From: Candidatus Gastranaerophilales bacterium
GTDB lineage: Bacteria; Cyanobacteriota; Vampirovibrionia; Gastranaerophilales; Gastranaerophilaceae
Length of the DNA stretch: 6,115 nucleotides
Direction of reading: 5' to 3'
Assembly (NCBI GenBank): GCA_944323095.1
Contig: CALURE010000096.1
Span: 1 to 6,115, forward strand
The notes under the pieces are model-generated. The model did not search any database. It saw only the letters and a program-made list of their open reading frames with translations, and was not told the DNA's origin. Every line of letters starts with the position of its first letter. The stretch's first letter is position 1. A program made the position numbers and the translations under genes. Of this stretch, positions 1 to 4,870 are shown one piece after another.

Positions 1-30
1 GGTTTGTCAAGTGCTGGAAACAGTAAAAAA

Positions 31-86
31 GTCTTCCCTGATTAGGGAAGATTTAGATGGGTATTGATTTGATAAAATGTAAAGAT
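31..86. repeat. Degenerate 3' half of a family A palindromic repeat
   Basis: A short hairpin (CTTCCCT, loop GATT, AGGGAAG, at 33-50) is followed by ATGGGT and an AT-rich tail ending just before the TGTTACCCACCC that opens the first clear unit. Order and spacing match the second hairpin and tail of the units that follow, but the GGTGGG segment is lost and the tail has diverged. I read it as a decayed copy at the left end of the tandem array. Confidence 0.45.
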
Positions 87-193
87 TGTTACCCACCCCT
101 ATCCCCTCCCTAAAAAGGGAGGGAGATAAAGCTCCTTCCCTAAATAGGGAATGGTGGGATGGGTTTCAAGTTTTTTTAGATTGATAAACTATT
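87..193. repeat. Family A palindromic repeat, unit 1 (107 bp)
   Basis: This unit opens with TGTTACCCACCCCT. It contains a first hairpin (CCCTCCC pairing with GGGAGGG around an A-rich loop, about 104-123), the connector AGATAAAGCTCC, a second hairpin (TTCCCT pairing with AGGGAA, about 136-151), then GGTGGGATGGGTTTCAAG, a T run and GATTGATAAACT. The early CCCACC can pair with the late GGTGGG, so one strand could fold as two hairpins closed by an outer stem. It is about 90% identical to unit 2 (roughly ten differences by eye) and starts exactly 107 bp before it. No ORF is credible here. Confidence 0.85.
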
Positions 194-300
194 TGTTACC
201 CACCCCTAACCCCTCCCTAATCAGGGAGGGGAGATTAAGCTCCTTCCCTTAATAGGGAAGGGTGGGATGGGTTTCAAGTTTTTTAGATTGATAAACTCTT
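194..300. repeat. Family A palindromic repeat, unit 2 (107 bp, best-preserved copy)
   Basis: This is the cleanest copy. Hairpin 1 is CCCCTCCCT (210-218) with AGGGAGGGG (223-231) around a 4-base loop. The connector is AGATTAAGCTC. Hairpin 2 is CCTTCCCT (242-249) with AGGGAAGG (254-261) around TAAT. The closing stem is CCCACCC (199-205) with GGGTGGG (260-266), which competes slightly with the base of hairpin 2. An AT-rich tail with T6 follows. The size and structure suit a non-autonomous palindromic element of the REP or MITE type. No transposase is present in the window. Confidence 0.85.
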
Positions 301-339
301 TGTTATCCACCCCCAGCCCCTCCCTAATCAGGGAGGGGA
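301..339. repeat. Family A palindromic repeat, unit 3 (5' part only)
   Basis: A third copy starts exactly 107 bp after unit 2 and matches it through the first hairpin (CCCCTCCCT, AATC, AGGGAGGGG). It then stops abruptly at about 339, where unrelated, less AT-rich sequence begins. The copy is truncated or interrupted; the second hairpin and tail are absent. Confidence 0.75.
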
Positions 340-381
340 GTTTTATGCAAAACCTGAGTGGCGGGTGCAGCGGCACGCTTC

Positions 382-415
382 AAAAAAAAGACCGGCGTGA
401 AAAGATTTCCGGTCT
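382..415 (-). terminator. Rho-independent terminator, minus strand (downstream of the pilin gene)
   Basis: Read on the minus strand, AGACCGG (415-409) pairs perfectly with CCGGTCT (395-389), the loop is 13 bases, and T7 follows immediately (388-382). This is a textbook intrinsic terminator. The only minus-strand gene upstream is the pilin-like gene ending at 542, so the transcript would carry about 130 nt of 3' untranslated sequence, including the repeat hairpin at 503-523. The plus strand has no T run after the hairpin, so the signal is one-directional. Confidence 0.75.
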
Positions 416-484
416 ACAAAAAGATTCGATTTATAAAAATTTGTTTGGGTTGTATGCTAAACCATATTGGACAAGTACGGTTCG

Positions 485-525
485 TCACCCACCCCTTGTA
501 TTCCCCTCCCCTCAAGGGAGGGGAT
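485..525. repeat. Family A palindromic repeat, partial copy beside the pilin stop codon
   Basis: CACCCACCCC followed by TTGTATT and a perfect 8-bp hairpin (CCCCTCCC at 503-510, loop CTCAA, GGGAGGGG at 516-523) matches the opening and first hairpin of the units at 87-339. The rest of the unit is missing. It lies 16-17 bp beyond the pilin gene's stop codon, inside the presumed 3' untranslated region of that transcript. Confidence 0.7.
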
Positions 526-541
526 GAATAAATAAATGTTA

Positions 542-1252
542 TTACTTACTATACAATACTGCTCTTGCTGCAACAGAGTTTGGTCTTATTGTCTGATCAT
601 AGAAAATTACTGGATATACATCTGTAGGGCTCTTGATTACGCAATTGGCATCTGTACCATCACCGTCATCACATTGAACTACTCTATTTGGTGCTTTAAT
701 ACCATTTACATCTATAAATCCAACACATTTATTTGTAACTAACTTATCTCTTTCAGCGTCAAAATTACTGGTGCCGATTGTACATTCTTTAACATCATCC
801 GGGAATGTAAACATAATACCATCATTAAAGAAATATGTTGTATTAGTACCAGCAGGTGCAGGTACAGCATCTGCCCCAGAAGCACCATTACCTTTTAAAG
901 AGCTGTTAACTTTTACAGCATAACCGCTACCTTGAGCATCATTAAATGAGCCCGTTTCAGTTCTAACATGATTCATTCTGTGTTCAAGCATGTATGCTAA
1001 AGTATAATTTGTAGAGCTAGGTTGACCAGCCGTTAAATCCGCGAAGTTCCATTCATCCAGTGCAACGTTCAATGTTACTGCCTGTGATAAAGCTGATAAT
1101 GCTTTTTTGTAAGCAGCTTTGTACTGTGCACCCTGAGTAGAACTCATCAATGTTGGCATTGTCATTGCAGCTACCACACCGATAATACCTAATGTAATCA
1201 ATACTTCCGCAAGCGTAAAACCGCCTCTCACTCTCATGTTTGATAATCTCAT
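542..1252 (-). CDS. Type IV pilin-like prepilin (class III signal peptide)
   Basis: A secreted, inner-membrane-anchored pilin or pseudopilin of a type IV pilus or type II secretion-like system. The 236-residue precursor begins with a basic leader (MRLSNMRVRGG). The prepilin peptidase cleavage site follows, between Gly and FTLAEVLITLGIIG. Glu sits at mature position 5, the residue needed for subunit assembly, and the hydrophobic stretch to about MTMPTL is the membrane anchor and helix. After it come YKKALSALSQAV, typical of short pseudopilins in this group, and a C-terminal domain with FIDVNGIKAPN and four cysteines that could form two disulfides. The start at 1252 is chosen over GTG 1264 and ATG 1258 because AAAGGTGG (1268-1261) lies 8 bases before it. 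The exact role (major pilin, minor pilin or pseudopilin) cannot be told, and no pilus assembly genes are nearby. It is divergent from an XRE regulator that may control it. Confidence 0.88.
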   Translation of the reverse strand: MRLSNMRVRGGFTLAEVLITLGIIGVVAAMTMPTLMSSTQGAQYKAAYKKALSALSQAVTLNVALDEWNFADLTAGQPSSTNYTLAYMLEHRMNHVRTETGSFNDAQGSGYAVKVNSSLKGNGASGADAVPAPAGTNTTYFFNDGIMFTFPDDVKECTIGTSNFDAERDKLVTNKCVGFIDVNGIKAPNRVVQCDDGDGTDANCVIKSPTDVYPVIFYDQTIRPNSVAARAVLYSK

Positions 1253-1260
1253 AATCATTT

Positions 1261-1268
1261 CCACCTTT
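1261..1268 (-). promoter_or_regulatory. Ribosome binding site deciding the pilin start
   Basis: AAAGGTGG on the minus strand is a strong Shine-Dalgarno sequence. Its 8-base spacing points to the ATG at 1252. It is too close to the ATG at 1258 and overlaps the in-frame GTG at 1264, which argues against both. Confidence 0.7.
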
Positions 1269-1290
1269 CTTGATTATTGTATACATGATT

Positions 1291-1319
1291 ATTATACGAT
1301 ATAAATATCAATTTGTCAA
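1291..1319 (-). promoter_or_regulatory. Consensus sigma70 promoter for the pilin gene
   Basis: On the minus strand TTGACA (1319-1314) and TATAAT (1296-1291) are separated by exactly 17 bp, matching the consensus at every hexamer position. Transcription should start near 1284, giving a leader of about 30 nt that contains the ribosome binding site. So strong a basal promoter overlapped by near-palindromes suggests control by repression. Confidence 0.85.
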
Positions 1320-1338
1320 GATAATTGATATAAATATC
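1298..1338. promoter_or_regulatory. Putative paired operator between the pilin and XRE genes
   Basis: The 12-mer GATATAAATATC occurs twice, identically, at 1298-1309 and 1327-1338. Each copy is a near-palindrome (GATAT/ATATC arms around AA). The pair is also arranged symmetrically: ATATCAATT (1305-1313) mirrors AATTGATAT (1323-1331) about a centre near 1318. Copy 1 sits in the spacer of the pilin promoter and the centre covers its -35 box, so a bound dimer or tetramer would block polymerase. The adjacent XRE protein is the obvious candidate ligand and may also repress itself. No clear plus-strand promoter for the regulator could be fixed (TTGATA at 1325 is a weak -35 candidate). Confidence 0.6.
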
Positions 1339-1384
1339 ATTATATCATTTTAAACTTATCTATATATTTTATTAGAGGTTTATG

Positions 1385-1717
1385 ATGAATTTGGACAAAG
1401 AAATTATCGGTAAAAAAATCAGGCAGATACGCAAGGAAAGAGGGCTTTCGCAGGAAGAACTTTCTGAAAAAATTGATATTTCTCCCCGACATATGTGCAC
1501 AATTGAGAATGGAAATTCTTTTCCTTCTATAGAAACATTTATTAAAATTTCTGAAATTCTTGATATAGATATCAATGAATTTTTTAATTTAACCCCTCAA
1601 AAAAACGATACTTTGCGCGGTGATATTTATAACCTGATACAAACTTCATCTATACAGGAACTTCATCTCATAAAAGATATTATTTCCGCAATCCAGAAAA
1701 ACAGAAAAATAGGGTAA
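1385..1717 (+). CDS. XRE/Cro-CI family helix-turn-helix regulator
   Basis: A small cytoplasmic DNA-binding protein of 110 residues. The N-terminal HTH_3 domain spans about residues 7-66: IGKKIRQIRKERGLSQEEL, the turn to EKIDISPRHMCTIENG (recognition helix), then PSIETFIKISEILDIDINEFF. All five helices of the Xre/Cro fold are recognisable. The tail (LRGDIYNLIQ to the end) is helical and probably serves dimerisation. There is no ligand or protease domain. ATG codons occur at 1382 and 1385; AGAGG (1374-1378) lies 6 bases from the second and 3 from the first, so 1385 is preferred. It diverges from the pilin gene across a region with two near-palindromic sites, so it probably represses that promoter and perhaps its own. 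The stop codon lies inside a 15-bp palindrome at the edge of the family B repeats. Confidence 0.88.
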   Translation: MNLDKEIIGKKIRQIRKERGLSQEELSEKIDISPRHMCTIENGNSFPSIETFIKISEILDIDINEFFNLTPQKNDTLRGDIYNLIQTSSIQELHLIKDIISAIQKNRKIG

Positions 1718-1760
1718 TTATTACCCCTAACCCTAATCAATGAGGGGATTGTTAAACCTG
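1712..1760. repeat. Family B palindromic repeat, partial copy at the XRE gene end
   Basis: GGGTAATTATTACCC (1712-1726) is a perfect 7+1+7 palindrome that contains the TAA stop of the upstream regulator gene. It runs into ACCCCTAACCC, a short CCCCT/AGGGG hairpin (1724-1747) and GATTGTTAAACCTG. The GTTAAAC connector also occurs in the copies near 1862 and 1969, 111 and 218 bp further on. This looks like the left, truncated member of the family B array. Confidence 0.55.
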
Positions 1761-1818
1761 CAGATATATAAATGATATAAGACTGCCTTCTTGACCTCTA
1801 AACTTCAGGCCTTCTGAT

Positions 1819-1907
1819 AATTACCCTCTCCCTTAATCCCTCCCCCAAGGGAGGGAAAATTGTTAAGCATCCTCTCTCCTTGGGAGAGAGTTAGAGAGAG
1901 GGTAATT
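1819..1907. repeat. Family B palindromic repeat, unit 1
   Basis: The closing stem AATTACCCTCTC (1819-1830) pairs perfectly with GAGAGGGTAATT (1896-1907). Inside are hairpin 1 (CCCTCCC 1838-1844, GGGAGGG 1849-1855), the connector AAAATTGTTAAGCATC and hairpin 2 (CTCTCTCC 1872-1879, GGAGAGAG 1883-1890). The whole unit can fold as a three-way junction. Its 3' edge runs into T6 (1906-1911), so the plus-strand transcript of the XRE gene might end here; that is a possibility, not a firm call. Confidence 0.8.
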
Positions 1908-1930
1908 TTTTATAATTGTTCTTGTTTTCT

Positions 1931-2015
1931 CCATCTCCACTATCCTCTCACCCGAGGGAGGGGAAATTGTTAAACGTCCTCTCTCCTTGGGAGAGAGTTA
2001 GAGATAGTGTACAAT
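1931..2015. repeat. Family B palindromic repeat, unit 2
   Basis: Hairpin 2 is identical to unit 1 over CCTCTCTCCTTGGGAGAGAG and lies exactly 107 bp further on (1978 against 1871). The connector is AAATTGTTAAACGTC. The outer stem is different but still complementary: CACTATC (1938-1944) with GATAGTG (2003-2009). Hairpin 1 is degenerate (CCTCTC facing GGGAGG with a wobble pair). Keeping the pairing while the closing bases change argues that folding matters to the element. Confidence 0.75.
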
Positions 2016-2190
2016 TTAAATTGATAAATAGTTAAATTTGTTGTACCATAACAGCAGGGTAAAAGATGCCTTTTTAACCAATTAAAATATGTAGAGAGTT
2101 TTTAATTTAAAAATAATATGTTTTTGATCTAGAACAATCATTATGTTTTAAAATTTATATACAATTAAAAGAAGTAACCAAAAACAAATC
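2016..2190 (+). other. AT-rich non-coding stretch before speE
   Basis: No ORF with a ribosome binding site, no strong hairpin and no repeat copy was seen here. A modest stem (GGTAAAAG 2058-2065 against CTTTT and ACC within 2070-2079) is not followed by a T run. The stretch is probably a spacer together with upstream promoter sequence for the speE-rseP operon. Confidence 0.4.
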
Positions 2191-2218
2191 TGCTTATATA
2201 ATTTTTTTATTGTATAAT
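2191..2218 (+). promoter_or_regulatory. Probable promoter of the speE-rseP operon
   Basis: A perfect -10 box TATAAT lies at 2213-2218, 53 bp before the speE start, with a weak -35 (TGCTTA, 2191-2196, 16-bp spacer) and T-rich sequence between. Transcription would start near 2225. A second TATAAT at 2197-2202 has no -35 match, so it is less likely. AAAGGG (2261-2266), 5 bases before the ATG, serves as ribosome binding site. Confidence 0.45.
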
Positions 2219-2271
2219 CAAATTCAGGTTGAAACAAAATTTAATAGAGAGTATTCACGGAAAGGGCAAAA

Positions 2272-3126
2272 ATGGTTAACAATGGAATAGAAAACGGATA
2301 TTATCATGAGATTACACCGGCAGGATTCGGGATAGCGATAAAAGCAGGAAAAGTATTGTTCTCAAAACAATCTGATTTTCAAAAAGTTGAAGTTTTTGAA
2401 ACAGAATCTGATTTAGGCAGAGTTTTAACTCTTGACGATTTAATGATGACAACCGAAGGAGATGAATACCACTACCACGAAATGATTGCACATATTCCTA
2501 TGATGCACCACAAAAACCCCGAAAGTGTTCTCGTAATAGGCGGAGGCGACGGCGGTACGGTTAGAGAAGTCTTAAAACATAAATCAGTTAAAAAAGTTGT
2601 ACTTGCTGAAATTGATGAAATGGTAATTGATGCCTGCAAAGAATTTTTGCCGACAATTTCATGCGGCTTAACTGATCCGCGTGTTGAAATTAAAGTCGGC
2701 GACGCTATTGAATTTATCAAAGATAAAAAGAACGAATATGATATTGTTTTAATTGATTCGACAGACCCTATGGGCCCGGGTGAAGGTTTGTTTACAGAAG
2801 AATTTTACACTAACGTAAAAAATTCTTTGAAAAAAGGCGGAATTATAGCCGCACAATCAGAAAGCCCGTTTGTCAACAAAGAAGAAATCAAAAAAATGTA
2901 TAACCTGTTGAAAAAAGTATTCCCTGTTTGTTCAACTTATACTTCAAATATTCCAACCTACCCCGGCGGCTACTGGGCATGGGCATTTTGTTCGGTTGAT
3001 GTTCAACCGCTTTCATATTTCGCAGATGACAGGTATGAAGATATTGTAAAAACCTGCAAAATTTATAATAAAGATTACCACAATGCACGTTTTGCACTGC
3101 CGAATTATCTGAAAGAATTGTTATAA
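2272..3126 (+). CDS. speE: Spermidine synthase (polyamine aminopropyltransferase)
   Basis: A cytoplasmic enzyme that transfers the aminopropyl group of decarboxylated S-adenosylmethionine to putrescine, giving spermidine and methylthioadenosine. At 284 residues it has full family length. An N-terminal beta domain carries the substrate-lid residues around DEYHYHEM (64-71). The Rossmann methyltransferase-like domain follows, with GGGDGG (90-95) and the acidic pair in LAEIDEM (E113, D115) for the nucleotide ribose. GDAIEF (D144) lies next to the adenine, and DSTDPMGPGEGLF (162-174) supplies the catalytic Asp162 and Asp165. YPGGYWAWAFCS closes the putrescine side. All key residues are present, so it should be active. 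Neither speD nor an ornithine or arginine decarboxylase is in the window. The gene is 21 bp ahead of rseP on the same strand and probably cotranscribed with it. Confidence 0.96.
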   Translation: MVNNGIENGYYHEITPAGFGIAIKAGKVLFSKQSDFQKVEVFETESDLGRVLTLDDLMMTTEGDEYHYHEMIAHIPMMHHKNPESVLVIGGGDGGTVREVLKHKSVKKVVLAEIDEMVIDACKEFLPTISCGLTDPRVEIKVGDAIEFIKDKKNEYDIVLIDSTDPMGPGEGLFTEEFYTNVKNSLKKGGIIAAQSESPFVNKEEIKKMYNLLKKVFPVCSTYTSNIPTYPGGYWAWAFCSVDVQPLSYFADDRYEDIVKTCKIYNKDYHNARFALPNYLKELL

Positions 3127-3147
3127 TAAGAGAGGGAAAATAAATCT

Positions 3148-4524
3148 ATGTCAGTCATCATAATGATTTTACTTATAGGGCTTCTAATTCTTGTCCATGA
3201 GCTCGGGCATCTTTTAACGGCTTTACTTTTTAAAGTTAAAGTTGATAAATTCGGCATAGGATTGCCAATTGGCCCGACATTATGGGAAAAGAAAGTCGGA
3301 AATATTACGCTAATTGTTCATGCGTTTTTGTTCGGCGGTTATGTATCATTCCCAGATGATGACAAAGACTCTGATGTTCCGCAAAATTCTCCGGACAGGT
3401 TGATGAACAAACCAGTATGGCAAAGAGCAATTATTTTCTCAGCCGGTGTTATTGCAAACGTAATCTGTGCTTATGTTCTTGTTCTCCTGACTGCAGTGTT
3501 GTGGCATAATATGCCGTCAGGGAAATTTGATATTTATGTAAATGATATAGTTGCCCCGAAAGAAGCAAGCGTCTGGCAGTCAGGGATGCAAAAAGGCGAT
3601 AAAATTATCGAAGTTAACGGTAGCAAAATCAATTCTAAATACGGCTTAAATCTTTATGCATTATACAGTGCATCGTATGATGGCAAAACAAACGAAGAAA
3701 TCGTTCAAAAAAATTACGAAAATCTGAAAGCCATCAATCCTGCATTTAAAGAAGATGAAATTATTCCGGCGGGTGTAGTCGTCAAAATTCCAAATAATAT
3801 TTCAAAAGAAGGAAAAATTATTCTTAGTTCAAATGTTTTGAATGCGATTGAACTTTTCAAACCTGATGAAATAAAACTCTCAGAATCCCAAATTAAATTA
3901 AGAGATAAAATCAAAGACAAAAAATTTGTTGAAACTGACGGAACATACACACTTAATGATCTGGCTTTTGCACTATCAGATACTCAAAGACCGCTTAATA
4001 TAAAAGTTTTGCGAAACGGGCAGGAAATTGCATTAAAAACTGTTTACTCCGACAAAGACGGCCTAATCGGAATTACACTTGACAGGAGAGAAATTTTAAT
4101 CCCTGTAACAGGTATAAAATCAGCATTTGTAACAAGCTATAACTATCTTTACAACGAAACAAAATCAATGCTGATAGTTTTAAAACAGCTGTTTACCGGC
4201 AAAATACCTTTAAAAAATATGCATGGTGTTGTTCTTATCACAAAAATGGGCGGAGATATTATAAGCAGCGAAGGGATTTTCTATGGTATTTTACTAACTG
4301 CCGTAATATCAATGAATCTGGCAATCTTAAATATCTTGCCGATACCGGCACTTGACGGCGGTCATCTGTTATTTCTACTTATAGAAAAAATTCAGGGTAA
4401 ACCTGTTGATGAAGAAATTTCAAACAAAATAATGACGGTATTTTTCTCGCTTTTGATACTGCTTTTAATATTTGTGTTGTTCAACGATATATATGTATTA
4501 ATTCAACCGTTGTTCGTAAAATAG
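3148..4524 (+). CDS. rseP: RseP/RasP-type site-2 intramembrane zinc metalloprotease
   Basis: An inner-membrane M50B protease that cuts transmembrane segments of substrates such as anti-sigma factors or leftover signal peptides. At 458 residues it is close to the usual 420-450. TM1 carries the zinc-binding HELGH (H17, E18, H21). FGGYVSFPDD is the conserved membrane-reentrant strand, and TM2 lies at about 92-116. A PDZ domain starts near residue 135 (WQSGMQKGDKIIEVNG) and resumes at about 266-300 (LNDLAFALSDTQRPLNIKVLRNGQ), with about 100 extra lysine- and glutamate-rich residues between. TM3 has NILPIPALDGGH with the third zinc ligand D403, and TM4 is near the C-terminus. GAGAGGG-like sequence (AGAGGG, 3131-3136) lies 11 bases before the ATG. 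No anti-sigma or sigma gene is adjacent, so the substrate is unknown. It converges on hepT with 6 bp between stop codons and no strong terminator. Confidence 0.93.
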   Translation: MSVIIMILLIGLLILVHELGHLLTALLFKVKVDKFGIGLPIGPTLWEKKVGNITLIVHAFLFGGYVSFPDDDKDSDVPQNSPDRLMNKPVWQRAIIFSAGVIANVICAYVLVLLTAVLWHNMPSGKFDIYVNDIVAPKEASVWQSGMQKGDKIIEVNGSKINSKYGLNLYALYSASYDGKTNEEIVQKNYENLKAINPAFKEDEIIPAGVVVKIPNNISKEGKIILSSNVLNAIELFKPDEIKLSESQIKLRDKIKDKKFVETDGTYTLNDLAFALSDTQRPLNIKVLRNGQEIALKTVYSDKDGLIGITLDRREILIPVTGIKSAFVTSYNYLYNETKSMLIVLKQLFTGKIPLKNMHGVVLITKMGGDIISSEGIFYGILLTAVISMNLAILNILPIPALDGGHLLFLLIEKIQGKPVDEEISNKIMTVFFSLLILLLIFVLFNDIYVLIQPLFVK

Positions 4525-4530
4525 GTGATA

Positions 4531-4857
4531 TTATTTACAATTTTTTATAAGAAGTTCAATGTCCTTAGCAAATTGCGGCAATTTGTCCGTGATTGTTTTC
4601 CAAATTATTTCGTAATCCACACCAAAATAATCATGGATTAATTTATCACGCATACCTGCAATTTGTCTGAACGGGATATCAGGGTATTTATTCCTGAAAT
4701 CCTCAGGTAAATTCTTTACTGCTTCTCCAATAATTTCAAAATTCCGTTCAACAGCATCTTTTCTCATATCATCAGAAACAAATTGTTTATAATCAATACC
4801 ATTAGTATATCTAAAAATTTTTAAAAGAGAATTTTGGATATCTTCCAAAAAGAACAA
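4531..4857 (-). CDS. hepT: HepT-like HEPN RNase toxin (DUF86) with a displaced start
   Basis: Toxin of a HEPN-MNT type VII toxin-antitoxin pair: an all-helical RNase active as a dimer. From the TTG at 4857 it reads 108 residues. The HEPN RX4HXY motif is RDKLIHDY (R70, H75, Y77); Arg and His are the catalytic residues and Tyr is the residue modified with AMP by the partner in studied pairs. FEIIGEAVKNLP and FRQIAGMRDKLIHDYFGVD are typical DUF86 signatures. The TTG has no ribosome binding site. A better start, ATG 4874-4872, overlaps the mntA stop as ATGA and has AAGGAAG 10 bases upstream, but it is out of frame. One extra A in the A7 run (4868-4862) would join it to give MSKKNPLFFLED, the expected beginning. 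The gene may therefore need slippage, be phase-variable, be inactivated, or carry a sequencing error. Confidence 0.88.
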   Translation of the reverse strand: MFFLEDIQNSLLKIFRYTNGIDYKQFVSDDMRKDAVERNFEIIGEAVKNLPEDFRNKYPDIPFRQIAGMRDKLIHDYFGVDYEIIWKTITDKLPQFAKDIELLIKNCK

Positions 4858-4870
4858 CGGATTTTTTTGC

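Noticed and set aside
87..525. CRISPR array
   Set aside because: The period is 107 bp with near-complete identity across the whole unit. There are no unique spacers between short repeats, and no cas genes.
267..527. An 86-codon plus-strand reading frame across the repeats and the minus-strand terminator
   Set aside because: It is composed of repeat sequence at both ends, covers the terminator on the opposite strand, has no convincing ribosome binding site and resembles no protein I know.
536..742. Plus-strand frame opposite the pilin gene
   Set aside because: It is a shadow of the pilin coding strand, cysteine- and isoleucine-rich without family resemblance, with no ribosome binding site.
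1053..1286. Minus-strand frame overlapping the pilin N-terminus
   Set aside because: It is an alternate frame of the prepilin gene, whose signal peptide and Glu5 clearly establish the true frame.
1372..1575. Minus-strand frame opposite the XRE gene
   Set aside because: It is antisense to an intact helix-turn-helix domain and has no family resemblance.
1819..1911. Definite Rho-independent terminator for the XRE gene
   Set aside because: The structure is followed by T6, but the closing stem encloses two further hairpins and belongs to a repeated element. Termination is possible but not supported enough to list separately.
2016..2271. Riboswitch or polyamine-sensing leader ahead of speE
   Set aside because: I looked for a structured leader with alternative stems and a T run. 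Only a weak A/T-rich stem was found, and the predicted leader from the -10 at 2213 is only about 45 nt.
2472..2720. Minus-strand frame inside speE
   Set aside because: It is a shadow of the well-conserved GGGDGG region on the plus strand. The minus-strand frames at 2888-3097 and 3714-3950 are rejected for the same reason.
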